DNA from: Pseudomonadota bacterium
GTDB lineage: Bacteria > Bdellovibrionota > UBA1018
Reading direction: 5' to 3'
Length of the DNA stretch: 64,000 nt
Assembly (NCBI GenBank): GCA_027485695.1
Contig: JAIXQO010000009.1
Span: forward strand, 160,720-224,719
Of the stretch, positions 1 through 8,842 are shown in pieces; positions within the stretch are counted from its first letter, which is position 1, and each line of letters opens with the position of its first letter. The notes under the pieces were generated by a model that had not been told where the DNA came from, did not search any database, and saw nothing but the letters and a program-made list of their open reading frames with translations. The translations under genes and the position numbers were made by a program.

Positions 1-485
1 AGGGTTTACTGCTGATGGAATGTGCGTTCGTCATCGAACCCGCTTCGGTCGGCGATGAATGGCACGCAAACGAGTTTTTCGCCCCCGCACGCGTACGAGT
101 CGTACTCGATGCTACAGGCAAGGATCTCACGAGCACCTGGCCCGCGGAGAAACTCTATGCGGCCTTAAGCCCGCTCACGGATACGGCAGCACCACTCGTC
201 AAGAAACTTCCGCCAGAGCGCATTCGTGGACTGATCAACAAAGCAACGGGACAAGCCGAAGCGTTTGCGACTAAGAAAAAATCCGAAGCACGCGAACGCA
301 TGAAAGCGACGATTGAATCTGAAATCGATCGTTTGCGGGCCTTACAGGGGAAAAACCGCCTCGTCAGCGACCTCGAAGTCTCTTGGTGGATGACTCGCAA
401 AGAACAGCTCGTACAAGCGTTCTCGGGCGCTCAAGTGCGCTTGGATTCGTTTCTCTTAGTGGTCCCCAATCAACTGGGTCGTTAA
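1..485 (+). CDS. RapA-like RNA polymerase-recycling Snf2 ATPase, C-terminal end (5' truncated)
   Basis: Only the last ~160 codons lie in the window; the open frame enters from the left edge at base 3. The segment reads like the RapA C-terminal domain of gammaproteobacterial RapA: a short strand-rich stretch (LLMECAFVIEPA, then FFAPARVRVVLD), a helical region with a Lys/Glu-rich coiled stretch (KKKSEARERMKATIESEIDR), the LRALQGKNRLVSDLE segment, and a final helix ending RLDSFLLVVP. In E. coli the protein is a Snf2-family ATPase that recycles stalled RNA polymerase. The ATPase motifs would be upstream, so function is assigned from this tail alone. The ATG at 15 is internal, not the real start. 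Confidence 0.82.
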   Translation, partial: GLLLMECAFVIEPASVGDEWHANEFFAPARVRVVLDATGKDLTSTWPAEKLYAALSPLTDTAAPLVKKLPPERIRGLINKATGQAEAFATKKKSEARERMKATIESEIDRLRALQGKNRLVSDLEVSWWMTRKEQLVQAFSGAQVRLDSFLLVVPNQLGR

Positions 486-529
486 ATGATGCGTCATTCA
501 GGGATGTCAGAACGACTTAAAACAATAAT

Positions 530-548
530 GATAATGAATCTCATTATT
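530..548. promoter_or_regulatory. Candidate Fur box
   Basis: GATAATGAATCTCATTATT matches the classical 19-bp Fur consensus GATAATGATAATCATTATC at 15 of 19 positions and sits inside a longer inverted repeat (CAATAATGA ... TCATTATTATTG). It lies 45 bases after the rapA-like stop and ~150 bases before the next gene, which encodes a secreted protein. An AT-rich hairpin of this kind could alternatively contribute to termination after rapA, but there is no T-run directly after it. Confidence 0.5.
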
Positions 549-700
549 ATTGATCAAGTCCTCTCTCGGTGATACCCATCGAGTAGATCCAAGAAAACTC
601 GTCCCGAAGTAGCACGAAGTCCGCGTTCTTCCCGCAACGAGCGCGTTCGAGAATCTTGGATAGACAAGAACTGCATCCTCACACCTCAGGAGCTTGATCC

Positions 701-1258
701 ATGAAACACCCACTCGTCTTAGCCACCGTTTTACTCTCCCTGTCCTCAGCAATCGCCACTGATTCAGACCTGGTTCTCCCGGGCGAAAAATGGCTCTCCC
801 GTTTTGACAAATTCGTCTGCGCCGCTTTCGGCCCAGCCGTCATCGCTCCCGCATCCCTCGGTTCAATGAATATCGCGTTTGAAACGATGACCACCGATTC
901 GACGCTCGACAACGGACTTCTCAAGGCGACGTTCACGCAAGACGGCGCCCAATGCCGTTACAGTGCGATCGTTTTTGCGGATAATGCAGCAGCCACCCTC
1001 CGCCTCGTTCAGTCCAAGGCATTCGCACCGCTCGGCGGCTCCGACTGCGCGCTCGGCAAAGACGTACTCGATCGAGCCTTCGCACCCACGGACTACCTCT
1101 ACTACGGACATCCACACAATCTAGCGATCCTCATGCACCTGGACGATGCAGAAACGATCTGCGGACCAGGCGCCACGCGCGTGGGGGTGAATTTCGTCGT
1201 TACGGGTCGAATCGCCCCGCCGGCACCAGCTCCAGTGCCAGCCGCGAATCACGAGTAG
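701..1258 (+). CDS. Secreted protein of unknown function
   Basis: 185 residues with a signal peptide (residues 1 to ~19, MKHPLVLATVLLSLSSAIAT). The mature part contains four cysteines (in FVCAAF, QCRYS, DCALG and ETICG), which could form two disulfides in the periplasm, and ends in a Pro/Ala-rich tail. A Shine-Dalgarno-like CAGGAG lies 12 bases before the ATG. No family recognised. It is monocistronic: a Fur-box-like palindrome lies upstream and a clear terminator follows 22 bases after the stop, so iron-dependent control is possible but unproven. Confidence 0.75.
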   Translation: MKHPLVLATVLLSLSSAIATDSDLVLPGEKWLSRFDKFVCAAFGPAVIAPASLGSMNIAFETMTTDSTLDNGLLKATFTQDGAQCRYSAIVFADNAAATLRLVQSKAFAPLGGSDCALGKDVLDRAFAPTDYLYYGHPHNLAILMHLDDAETICGPGATRVGVNFVVTGRIAPPAPAPVPAANHE

Positions 1259-1280
1259 ACTCACTTAAATTCGACGGAGA

Positions 1281-1322
1281 AGAGCGATCCATCCCCTCGA
1301 GAGATCGCTCTTTTTGTTTTTT
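1281..1322 (+). terminator. Rho-independent terminator after the 701-1258 gene
   Basis: AGAGCGATC (1281-1289) pairs with GATCGCTCT (1303-1311), followed by a T-rich run to 1322. Confidence 0.88.
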
Positions 1323-1324
1323 GC

Positions 1325-1353
1325 ACGGGTCCACACAATGGACCCGTCTTTTT
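1325..1353 (+). terminator. Second, tandem Rho-independent terminator
   Basis: ACGGGTCC (1325-1332) and GGACCCGT (1340-1347) form a perfect 8-bp stem with a 7-base loop followed by CTTTTTG. It begins only three bases after the previous terminator's T-run. A TTG at 1352 in frame with the next gene lies inside this element, so it is not a credible start. Confidence 0.82.
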
Positions 1354-1396
1354 GAGTTGTCCAAAAGCAGAACCATTCGATATGTGCTCCGCCGAA

Positions 1397-2539
1397 ATGC
1401 TGAAACTCAACTCACTCTGGCTGGTTCTCGCGCTCTCACTGACTGCACCACACAGTGCACAGGCTCAAGACGATTCCGATCTGCTCTATTACGTGGGTCG
1501 ATCACTCGGTAATACCCCTGAGGCGCAAGTCCGCGAATCCGAACGCATCATCGCACTGGTCGAGTCGCGCATAAGCGCGCGCGGCATACGTGTACGCCGT
1601 GGTTCAGAGGTCGATCGCCAGGGACGCAACTACCCCATCCTCATTCTGGAGCCTGTGGAAAACGGCAACCCGATCAATCGCGAAGTCTTACGCATTTCGC
1701 GCACAATGAACGGGCTCCCGGTCATCTTCTCCCCCTATGATCTGAGCCGGGGCAGATCGGCGGCGTTCTTTGATCCGGCCGGAACCAAACTCGGCGTTTC
1801 TTACGCGTTTATTTTAGGTAACGCCACTGACTCAAGCTTTCAGCATGAAGTCGCTCACGCAGAGACATTCCGCCGACTGCAGGCCAATGAACCTGCTCCT
1901 TGGGGCGGCCTCATGAAACTCCTGAACGGTGAGCGCATGTCGCTCGGTAACTCAGGTGGATATTTCCGTTTTGCATCGCTCGACGAGTTGCTCACGACGT
2001 CGCTTTCGCTGAAACGAAACAACGAAGAAGCCCAGGCCATTCGCGCTCACACTTCTCGAGCGGAATTCATTCGCCACGATGGACCAGGCGGAGAATTCAT
2101 TCAACTCATTGCCCACGACATTGAGACCGCAATCGGGCTCGCCCGCCAGTACATAGACCTCTTGACTCGCGCTCTCGCGACTCAGCCACGGACCGAGCCC
2201 CTCGCACTTCGTCTGGGAACTGTCACGCGTAACCTCACTCAGACCAGCTACCTCCTCGACGCCTACAAACGAGAGATCATCGCGGGTCGCGGAACAGATT
2301 TGCCGGTTCCTCAGGGCACGTTGCTCACGCTCTATTGGAGCTTCGCACCGAGCCCGGCTGCGATCACCGCTCGACTACAGACACTCACAAACTTAAGTAA
2401 TCAAGCATTGGCGGAACTGCGTGAAACCGATCGCTGTATTTACCGGGGAATCGAACTCGCGGACGCCGATCGCACCAATTGGGATTGCCTCACGGCCAGG
2501 GCACCGCGCGCGTTTGAACTGCTCGTCAACGCACGTTAA
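1397..2539 (+). CDS. Secreted putative zinc metallopeptidase (HEVAH)
   Basis: Reading from ATG 1397 gives a textbook signal peptide (MLKLNSLWLVLALSLTAPHS, cleavage near AQAQ). ATG 1382 in the same frame is an alternative; TTG 1352 is excluded because it sits in a terminator. The protein is 380 residues. Its one recognisable motif is HEVAH at residues 150-154, the HExxH zinc site of gluzincin/metzincin-type peptidases. It is followed ~28 residues later by GNSGGYFRFASLDELLTTS, where a Glu could be the third ligand. C-terminal residues from ~220 are helical with no recognised domain. Export points to action in the periplasm or outside the cell. The peptidase call rests on the motif only. Confidence 0.55.
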   Translation: MLKLNSLWLVLALSLTAPHSAQAQDDSDLLYYVGRSLGNTPEAQVRESERIIALVESRISARGIRVRRGSEVDRQGRNYPILILEPVENGNPINREVLRISRTMNGLPVIFSPYDLSRGRSAAFFDPAGTKLGVSYAFILGNATDSSFQHEVAHAETFRRLQANEPAPWGGLMKLLNGERMSLGNSGGYFRFASLDELLTTSLSLKRNNEEAQAIRAHTSRAEFIRHDGPGGEFIQLIAHDIETAIGLARQYIDLLTRALATQPRTEPLALRLGTVTRNLTQTSYLLDAYKREIIAGRGTDLPVPQGTLLTLYWSFAPSPAAITARLQTLTNLSNQALAELRETDRCIYRGIELADADRTNWDCLTARAPRAFELLVNAR

Positions 2540-3678
2540 GCGCGGGATGGAATTTCATCGAGTAAGCGAACGGCGTGTTCGCGAAACTTTGCTTCGAAAC
2601 GATCCCGCGGAATCGCAATGAGATTGCGATAGTTCTTGGCGATCGGTTCAGGCATCGCAGCTGGATAAACAGACGTGATTCCGTTGATGGCTCGCCCATA
2701 TCCTACGGTACCCGGCAATCCCAACCATCCTTGCATCAGGGCGGTTGCAACTTCGTAGGCCTCTGACTCCGGAAGTAGTCGCGCGACTCGCGAACCGAAA
2801 TCATCGAAAAACGGTCCGACGGGAACCAACAGTTCCGCGCGCGATCGCAGGCAGCGTGGTTTTCTCAGCGCAAAGTGGCGGTGATTCTCGGCTGCCATCG
2901 AGGTACCGTCGATTTTTTCTTTATAAAGTTCGCCGGCAACCCAAAGACGCCCTTGGTATCGAAGCTTGCGGTTCGAATCAAAAGGCAAAAGTCCGAGCTT
3001 GTAGTACTCGATGCGAAGCGGATCGGACGCGTCAATATCCCACATATCCATCACTCGGTCGAGATCACCGAAGTTATGTGCGATGGCGGCTGAAGCCGTC
3101 AGTGCGCCTAACCCATCTTCGGCGCGCCAAAGCGAACCGAACACTTCGGAGTGGTGATTCACTTCGTCTCGAATCGCATCAAAAAGTTCCATGCGTTTCG
3201 TATGAGCATCTTTGGCGCTGTAGGGTTTCAGTGCGCAGTACGCGCCAGCTGCGATCGTGAACCATTCGCCCAAATGACCATCAATCGAGTCTTTTTCTCG
3301 GTCTGACCCCCGGGCGCCGTAGGTGAAACGTGTCGATACGAATCGATAGTCCCAAGCGCGTGCGCTTAAAACAAAATTCGCCATCTCAAGCGCCGTCTCC
3401 AGTGGCAGGTTCTTGGGCCAAAGCTTGGACCGGATCTGATTATCGACATCGGTCGGAACGGGAGTTCCGCAGCTGGAATAGTGGGCCGCCACGCAGAGTC
3501 GAAAATAGTCCAGGTGTGACAGATCCAGCGTCGGCGCATCCAAGTAAGCTCGCAGTATCTGAGCGGGAGGAAATTTCGCCAGTTCCGAATCCGGTGCCGT
3601 ATCGAAGAGATACGGCATGGTGCTACGGACTTGAGAGACCAGGAGGTCGGGGGCGATCCCGCGGGAGAATTGAGTCAT
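2536..3678 (-). CDS. Conserved hypothetical protein, 380 aa
   Basis: No signal peptide and no membrane segment. The sequence is rich in Trp, Tyr, His and Arg and reads as a soluble, mostly helical cytoplasmic protein (for example ALEMANFVLSARAWDYRF and HHSEVFGSLWRAEDGLGAL). No family recognised and no function proposed. It is convergent with the preceding metallopeptidase-like gene, and the two stop codons share the tetranucleotide TTAA at 2536-2539. Confidence 0.7.
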   Translation of the reverse strand: MTQFSRGIAPDLLVSQVRSTMPYLFDTAPDSELAKFPPAQILRAYLDAPTLDLSHLDYFRLCVAAHYSSCGTPVPTDVDNQIRSKLWPKNLPLETALEMANFVLSARAWDYRFVSTRFTYGARGSDREKDSIDGHLGEWFTIAAGAYCALKPYSAKDAHTKRMELFDAIRDEVNHHSEVFGSLWRAEDGLGALTASAAIAHNFGDLDRVMDMWDIDASDPLRIEYYKLGLLPFDSNRKLRYQGRLWVAGELYKEKIDGTSMAAENHRHFALRKPRCLRSRAELLVPVGPFFDDFGSRVARLLPESEAYEVATALMQGWLGLPGTVGYGRAINGITSVYPAAMPEPIAKNYRNLIAIPRDRFEAKFREHAVRLLDEIPSRA

Positions 3679-3745
3679 TGGAGCGGATCTTATCCGATAT
3701 AAGACGCCCTTTCATCTCATCTTTCGATCATTGATGTAAAAAATG

Positions 3746-3783
3746 AAAAAGGCGCCCAGGCAAATTGCCCAGGCGCCTTTTTT
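3746..3783 (-). terminator. Terminator of ahcY (bidirectional form)
   Basis: Arms 3751-3761 and 3767-3777 form an 11-bp stem with a two-base internal mismatch and a 5-base loop. There is a run of A on the left (T-tract when read on the minus strand) and TTTTTT on the right. It lies just past the ahcY stop codon. Confidence 0.82.
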
Positions 3784-3811
3784 CATATTGAACTCGTAAG
3801 AAACGCTTGCC

Positions 3812-5209
3812 TTAGTAGCGGTACGTATCCGGCTTGTACGGTCCGCTGACCGAAACGTGGATGTACTTGGCTTGGTCTTCACGAAGCACGGTGAGTTCGG
3901 CGTTCAGCTTCTTGAGCTGGAGACGCGCGACTTTCTCATCGAGGTGTTTCGGGAGGACGTGCACGCCGAGCGGATACTTCTCGCGATTCACGAAGAGTTC
4001 GATCTGAGCGATCGTTTGGTTCGCGAACGAAGAGGACATCACGTAGCTCGGGTGACCGGTTCCGCAACCGAGGTTCACGAGACGGCCCTTGGCGAGCAGG
4101 ATGATGCGCTTGTTGTCCGGGAAAATGACGTGATCGACTTGTGGCTTGATCTCTTCCCACTTGTATTTCTCGATCGACGCGACGTCGATCTCGTTGTCAA
4201 AGTGGCCGATGTTGCACACGATGGCTTGATCTTTCATCTTCTTCATGTGGTCGTGAGTGATGACGTGGTAGTTGCCGGTCGCCGTAACGAAGATATCGGC
4301 TTTATCGGCCGCGTAATCCATCGTAACGACACGGTAGCCTTCCATCGCCGCTTGCAGCGCGCAGATCGGATCGACTTCCGTCACCCAAACCTGAGCGGAG
4401 AGCGCACGAAGCGCCTGAGCGGAGCCTTTGCCCACATCTCCATAACCCGCGACCACTGCGACCTTGCCAGCGATCATGACGTCGGTTGCGCGCTTGACGG
4501 CATCAACGAGCGATTCACGGCAGCCATAGAGGTTGTCGAATTTGGATTTCGTCACGGAGTCGTTGACGTTGATCGCAGGGAATTTGAGTTCTCCGCGGGA
4601 GTGCATTTGGATCAAGCGATGAACGCCCGTCGTGGTCTCTTCGGTCACGCCGCGGATTTGACCGAGACGCGTGGAGTACCAGTTCGGAGAGGTTTGGAGT
4701 TTCTTCTTGATCGCCGCAAACAGGATCGTCTCTTCTTCGGAGGTCGGTTTCGCGAGAACAGAGAGGTCCTTTTCTGCGCGTGCACCCAAGTGCAGAAGCA
4801 ACGTAGCGTCGCCGCCGTCGTCCAAGATCATGTTGGCTTGCTCGCCCGGCCATTCAAAAATACGGTGCGTGTAGTCCCAGTATTCCTCTAGGGTCTCGCC
4901 TTTGATGGCGAAAACCGGCGTACCGCCCGCGGCGATAGCGGCGGCTGCGTGGTCTTGGGTCGAGAAGATGTTGCAAGATGCCCAACGAACTTCCGCGCCG
5001 AGAGCCTTGAGCGTCTCAATCAAGACGGCCGTTTGGATCGTCATGTGAAGCGAGCCGGTGATGCGCGCGCCTTTGAGCGGTTGGGATTTTGCGAACTCAT
5101 CGCGAATCGCCATGAGGCCCGGCATTTCAGTTTCGGCGATCTTGATTTCACGACGGCCGAAGTCGGCCAAGCTGATGTCTGCTACGACGTAGTCTTTGTT
5201 CTTTTCCAT
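3812..5209 (-). CDS. ahcY: S-adenosylhomocysteine hydrolase (adenosylhomocysteinase)
   Basis: Cytosolic NAD-dependent enzyme that cleaves S-adenosylhomocysteine to homocysteine and adenosine in the activated methyl cycle. The 465 residues match the family length of the long bacterial form. Diagnostic stretches include the N-terminal substrate region ([21 protein letters not shown], truncated here; [15 protein letters not shown]), [20 protein letters not shown], the Rossmann NAD motif [20 protein letters not shown], and the C-terminal tail ending [10 protein letters not shown], which contributes Lys and Tyr to NAD binding in homologues. It is monocistronic, with an SAH riboswitch upstream and a terminator downstream. 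Methyl-transfer demand in this window (rlmC, a class I methyltransferase, SpeD) is consistent with its housekeeping role. Confidence 0.97.
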   Translation of the reverse strand: MEKNKDYVVADISLADFGRREIKIAETEMPGLMAIRDEFAKSQPLKGARITGSLHMTIQTAVLIETLKALGAEVRWASCNIFSTQDHAAAAIAAGGTPVFAIKGETLEEYWDYTHRIFEWPGEQANMILDDGGDATLLLHLGARAEKDLSVLAKPTSEEETILFAAIKKKLQTSPNWYSTRLGQIRGVTEETTTGVHRLIQMHSRGELKFPAINVNDSVTKSKFDNLYGCRESLVDAVKRATDVMIAGKVAVVAGYGDVGKGSAQALRALSAQVWVTEVDPICALQAAMEGYRVVTMDYAADKADIFVTATGNYHVITHDHMKKMKDQAIVCNIGHFDNEIDVASIEKYKWEEIKPQVDHVIFPDNKRIILLAKGRLVNLGCGTGHPSYVMSSSFANQTIAQIELFVNREKYPLGVHVLPKHLDEKVARLQLKKLNAELTVLREDQAKYIHVSVSGPYKPDTYRY

Positions 5210-5324
5210 AGGGATCTCAACTCCAGTTATTCAAAACTCGAGGCCGATGGAAAACAGAAAATGGGGAGGATTTTCAAGAGAGCCGCCTCACTAACGTTTT
5301 CGTATCTGCCACGAAATTCGATCA

Positions 5325-5422
5325 GTGAGCGCCGTTGGGATTCGGGAACCCAAGCCTAGGGCCACCTCAGTGATCACTGAATTCAATTCAGCAACTGGGG
5401 CCTCGCAACGCTCCTTGGGTTC
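5325..5422 (-). promoter_or_regulatory. SAH riboswitch in the ahcY leader
   Basis: Read on the minus strand, the leader contains AACCCAAGGAGCGTTGCGAG (from 5421), then a variable arm, then AGGCTTGGGTT (ending near 5348), then AACGGCGCTCAC (5336-5325). AACCCAAG pairs with CTTGGGTT as the P1 stem. GAGCG and CGCTC can form the pseudoknot. The conserved core GGAGCGNTGC and the distal CGGCGCTCAC are the hallmarks of the SAH riboswitch class, which turns on SAH-hydrolase genes when SAH accumulates. It ends ~115 bases before the ahcY start. Confidence 0.9.
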
Positions 5423-5507
5423 ACTCCTGATTATGCCAAGGTTTCGACGCTTTTGCACCTGAGTTTTCTCGTTTTTTCAGGCTCCATTTCACGTCATAAT
5501 CAATCAT

Positions 5508-6044
5508 ATGCGGGTTCGCGACCTTATCTTTTGCCTGACCTGGGTTTTCTTCGTAACAACCACCTCCGCTTTCGCAGAAATCGAGCCCCTTTTGGACCCG
5601 TTTTTCGAACCCCTCGCCTGTGTCAAAGGCGCCCCACCCCTCCCCATCCAGTGGACTGAAACGTCATCTAATCGGGCCCCGGCTAGCGCCACTTCCACTG
5701 CCCTGGCCGAAATCGCCTACCAGGGGAAACAGTCACCTCATCACCGCTATTGGATTACCGAAGTTCGTGGTCGCACGACTCAGTATCGCCTCCATTTCGA
5801 AGATCAGAATCGCCACGCCCGAGTGCGAATACTGACGACAGCGCAAGCGAACAAAATTCTCGCGCAAGCCACGCAGATTGTTTGGGACGCGCAATACCTC
5901 ACGAACCGTGAGCGAGTCGCGCGTTGCACTCCGTACGCAATTCTGAGTACCGCAGGCGAGCGCTCGAAAATCTGCGTCGAGCATCGCAAAGCTGCGACCC
6001 AGAGCTACGGCCTATTCAATTCAATTCGTCGGTATTTCCGCTGA
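5508..6044 (+). CDS. Secreted protein of unknown function
   Basis: 178 residues with a signal peptide (MRVRDLIFCLTWVFFVTTTS, cleavage after AFA). The remainder is a small, Arg-rich soluble domain with three cysteines after the signal (CVKGAPP, VARCTPY, KICVEH). No family recognised. No Shine-Dalgarno is visible. A CATAAT -10-like hexamer ends only seven bases before the ATG, so the transcript may be leaderless. It is divergent from ahcY and shares the intergenic region with the riboswitch leader. Confidence 0.7.
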   Translation: MRVRDLIFCLTWVFFVTTTSAFAEIEPLLDPFFEPLACVKGAPPLPIQWTETSSNRAPASATSTALAEIAYQGKQSPHHRYWITEVRGRTTQYRLHFEDQNRHARVRILTTAQANKILAQATQIVWDAQYLTNRERVARCTPYAILSTAGERSKICVEHRKAATQSYGLFNSIRRYFR

Positions 6045-6185
6045 ACTTCGACACAATGAATTGAATTCCCTCACTCGGGACCCGAGGGTTTCAGAGTCAT
6101 CCCCCATTTTCGTAAAAGTCCACTTCTGGGAACCGCTCTTGCGGTCATATAAGGCGCCACCCCGCCGAAAACTCCAGGAGCCACC

Positions 6186-7142
6186 ATGTTTCGCACCACT
6201 ACGATTGCTGTCGCATTCATTTCCGTCCTCACTTTCACGTCGATCGCACAGGCGACCTCGATTCACCACGTTACCGAGATCGAAGAGTCGATCGATCTGG
6301 ACCTCCTCACCGTCAGCCCGGAATGGTTCGGAGATTCCGAGGATGGCAAGCCTGATTACGAAAAACTTTTTGAAGCGATGAAAGGACTCAACGATTGCTA
6401 CGAGAGCGTCGGTGGCGGAAAATACGACTGCCGCGACAACCTCAAGATTGAAGGCCAATGGAAAAAACCGGACGCCAAGATGGTTCAATTTTTAACCAGA
6501 TCGCGACACAGCATTCGCCAGATCGCCAACCTCTACGGCATCACCGCACATGCACTCGTCGGAGCCGCACTCGCCGAAGCAAGTCTCAACTCCAGAAGCC
6601 GCGGCAATCGATTCGTCTCCTGGCTCCAGAACCACGGCGTTTCCGACGAAACTATTCTAGACTTGGGACAGGTCGCTGGCCGCAACATCAGCATGGGGCT
6701 TGCCGCCATGAATGAACGCGGCGCTTGCGAAGCGCTCCCAGTGCGCCAAGCCGTAGAACCTGGATTCGCCGTTGGACTCCGCTGCCCAGGGCGCGGACAA
6801 CTTCCAGCCGAGCTCCGCGCTCAGCTCGGAAACGCAGGACAGTCGCTTCGTTATGCCGCCGCACTGATTCGCTTGGCTCAGGACGCGTATTTCGCCGTTG
6901 GTTGTGACGCGTCGGAGAACATGGGCGCTCTCGTGACTTTGTACAATATGGGTCGCGTCTCCGAACGCGCGAAACGTTCGCCGTGCAAAAAAGGCGCGCC
7001 ACTCGGTTGGAACTACCTGGGTCTCTGGGCAGAAAAACAAGGCGACACCATTCGCCAAATACTCGGCGACGACTATCAGCCTGAGATCATTCGCACCCCG
7101 GCGATCATTCCAGCTCCGGCGGCTGCAACGAAGCGTCCTTAA
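6186..7142 (+). CDS. Secreted lysozyme-like protein (SLT/DUF1402-type)
   Basis: 318 residues with a signal peptide (residues 1 to ~23, MFRTTTIAVAFISVLTFTSI). A CCAGGAG ribosome-binding site precedes the ATG. The segment IANLYGITAHALVGAALAEA resembles the helix before the catalytic Glu of lytic transglycosylases; Glu131 falls where their conserved Glu sits, and NSRSRG follows as in SLT enzymes. LVTLYNMGRVSERA further on is also typical of lysozyme-like families such as DUF1402. A role in cell-wall turnover is therefore plausible, but key SLT motifs such as a clear GxxQ are absent. Its stop codon is shared (TTAA) with the convergent gene at 7139. Confidence 0.55.
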   Translation: MFRTTTIAVAFISVLTFTSIAQATSIHHVTEIEESIDLDLLTVSPEWFGDSEDGKPDYEKLFEAMKGLNDCYESVGGGKYDCRDNLKIEGQWKKPDAKMVQFLTRSRHSIRQIANLYGITAHALVGAALAEASLNSRSRGNRFVSWLQNHGVSDETILDLGQVAGRNISMGLAAMNERGACEALPVRQAVEPGFAVGLRCPGRGQLPAELRAQLGNAGQSLRYAAALIRLAQDAYFAVGCDASENMGALVTLYNMGRVSERAKRSPCKKGAPLGWNYLGLWAEKQGDTIRQILGDDYQPEIIRTPAIIPAPAAATKRP

Positions 7143-8842
7143 GGGTCTTTTTTCTTTAAGTACGGTTGAATCGATTTCGAGAACAGCGTCCAGAACTCTG
7201 CAGATTCCGAACGGATCTCGGGATCTAGGCTTAAGCTCAGGTTCAAGAAACCGTACCCATCACTCTTGAGTTCGGCGTAACTCAGGTCGTCCCCTTGAGC
7301 GAACGGCAAGGGAACGGTGAGTTTTGCCGTGCTGAGTCCGTCCTTCAGTTGGGCGCGGACTTTTTTCATCACGAGCTTCTTCAAGCGAATCTCATCGAGG
7401 TTACTCGGGATTTTTGAATACCCTTCGAACATCGTTTTATCACTGAGATCGGGCTCGCTGAGATTGAGGAGTAAACTCGTGGTTTTGGTTCCTCCGTTCA
7501 CTGCGAAATCAAGTTCGGGTTCCACCTTGACGGGAAACTCGAGAACACGACGACCGACAATCAATCCGATCAGCCATTTCAATTTGGTTTGAGCGTGAAC
7601 GGCGATGACGCCGGTACCTTTGCCAAGATCGTCCATTCTCGCTTCGATCCCTTGCGGACCTAATTTCAAGCTCGGAGGAATCTTATCGAGGTAGCAGCCA
7701 TTCACAAACGTGTTCAGCACCCAGCTGATCGCGTTGTGATGCACACCCATCACGACGCTCGCATCATTTCGATCGATCTGAGAATAGACCGTGTCGGCCG
7801 CATCATCGAAACAAGACTTTTCTCCGCTCTCGCGGTGATAGTCCGGATGGTCAATTCCGAATCCGAACTGAAGTTGATCCTTGCCGACACGTCCGTATCG
7901 CATGAGGCGAATGCCTACGTCACCGATGCAGGGGACCTTGGTCTTCAGTACACTCGGGAACGAGATCTTGGGAATTCCGTCCGAGAACACCGTTTTCGGG
8001 AGATCCCGAATCGTTTTCACAATGGGATCCATCATCAATCGGAAAACTGCGGCTTTGCGAAGTTGGACGGCTTCGGCCAAGCCATCTTCTCTCATGGGCA
8101 TGGCTGACGTCCCGACCTGCAAGTCGAACTCCTTGGGTACGCGAATATTGCCTGGCACGAACGTCAATTCATTCATCAAGCCATTCACGGTCACTTTGTC
8201 AAAGGTCTGCATGACATTCGGTGCGAACGACACATGAACGTTTCCGTCCCGTTGCAGGCGAGCTTGAATGCCGAGGTTCACCGACAAACTCAAAAGATTC
8301 GTCGCTGTCACGTGGGTGTTTTTTAGCTCAACGAAAAACTTATTCATGAATGAGCGCGAACCGTCCGGGTTACGAAAATGCACGTAAATACGATCGGCCG
8401 AGACGACCGTCTGACGAAGCCTGACAATGACCGAGGCGTCAATCCCACCTGGAACCGACTTGAACTCGTCAATCTTCAGCGATGCATCGGGCGCTTCGAA
8501 ACGAAGGCCCTCGATATCGACCAAGACTTCGGTTGAACCGAATTTCATCCCAGTGACGTCCTCGACCAGTTTCTTCATCGCCGCGTTCATCTCCGTATTG
8601 ATCGGAGCAACCACGTTGATCGTCTGTTTGTAGCGATAATTGAGCGGGTCAAATCCTGAGGTAGAGATCAGCAGCGATCGCAGCTCTTGAAAGATACGCG
8701 ATTGCGCTTTTTCGCTGAAAATCATCTGCATATAGAAATCCGGATTACCCGGAGTCAGTACTGAAACTTCGCGATCAGCAGCGAAACCCAGGGAACTCGC
8801 AAGAATTGCGACAGTCAATACTGCGCGACTAAAATGTTTCAC
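7139..8842 (-). CDS. Large exported protein, second gene of a two-gene operon
   Basis: 567 residues with a signal peptide (MKHFSRAVLTVAILASSLGF, cleavage after AFA-like FAA). The mature protein is strand-rich with alternating hydrophobic residues (for example VIVRLRQTVVSADRIYVHFR), no membrane helices and few cysteines. The start codon overlaps the stop of the upstream gene at 8839 (ATGA), so the two are translationally coupled and probably act together. The fold resembles elongated periplasmic beta-sheet proteins that carry lipid, but I recognise no family and this is speculation. Confidence 0.7.
   Translation of the reverse strand: MKHFSRAVLTVAILASSLGFAADREVSVLTPGNPDFYMQMIFSEKAQSRIFQELRSLLISTSGFDPLNYRYKQTINVVAPINTEMNAAMKKLVEDVTGMKFGSTEVLVDIEGLRFEAPDASLKIDEFKSVPGGIDASVIVRLRQTVVSADRIYVHFRNPDGSRSFMNKFFVELKNTHVTATNLLSLSVNLGIQARLQRDGNVHVSFAPNVMQTFDKVTVNGLMNELTFVPGNIRVPKEFDLQVGTSAMPMREDGLAEAVQLRKAAVFRLMMDPIVKTIRDLPKTVFSDGIPKISFPSVLKTKVPCIGDVGIRLMRYGRVGKDQLQFGFGIDHPDYHRESGEKSCFDDAADTVYSQIDRNDASVVMGVHHNAISWVLNTFVNGCYLDKIPPSLKLGPQGIEARMDDLGKGTGVIAVHAQTKLKWLIGLIVGRRVLEFPVKVEPELDFAVNGGTKTTSLLLNLSEPDLSDKTMFEGYSKIPSNLDEIRLKKLVMKKVRAQLKDGLSTAKLTVPLPFAQGDDLSYAELKSDGYGFLNLSLSLDPEIRSESAEFWTLFSKSIQPYLKKKDP

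Noticed and set aside
584..661. tRNA-like fold: ATCCAAGA and TCTTGGAT arms 78 bases apart with a TTCGAGA loop sequence
   Set aside because: The T-arm and anticodon-arm stems do not pair and no CCA-end context exists; it is only an inverted repeat.
1352..1396. N-terminal extension of the HEVAH protein from TTG 1352
   Set aside because: The TTG lies in the T-run of a terminator and no ribosome-binding site precedes it; signal peptide begins at 1397.
3857..4891. 344-codon open frame on the plus strand
   Set aside because: Antisense shadow of ahcY, whose codon usage leaves the opposite frame open; no signal peptide, RBS or family motif.
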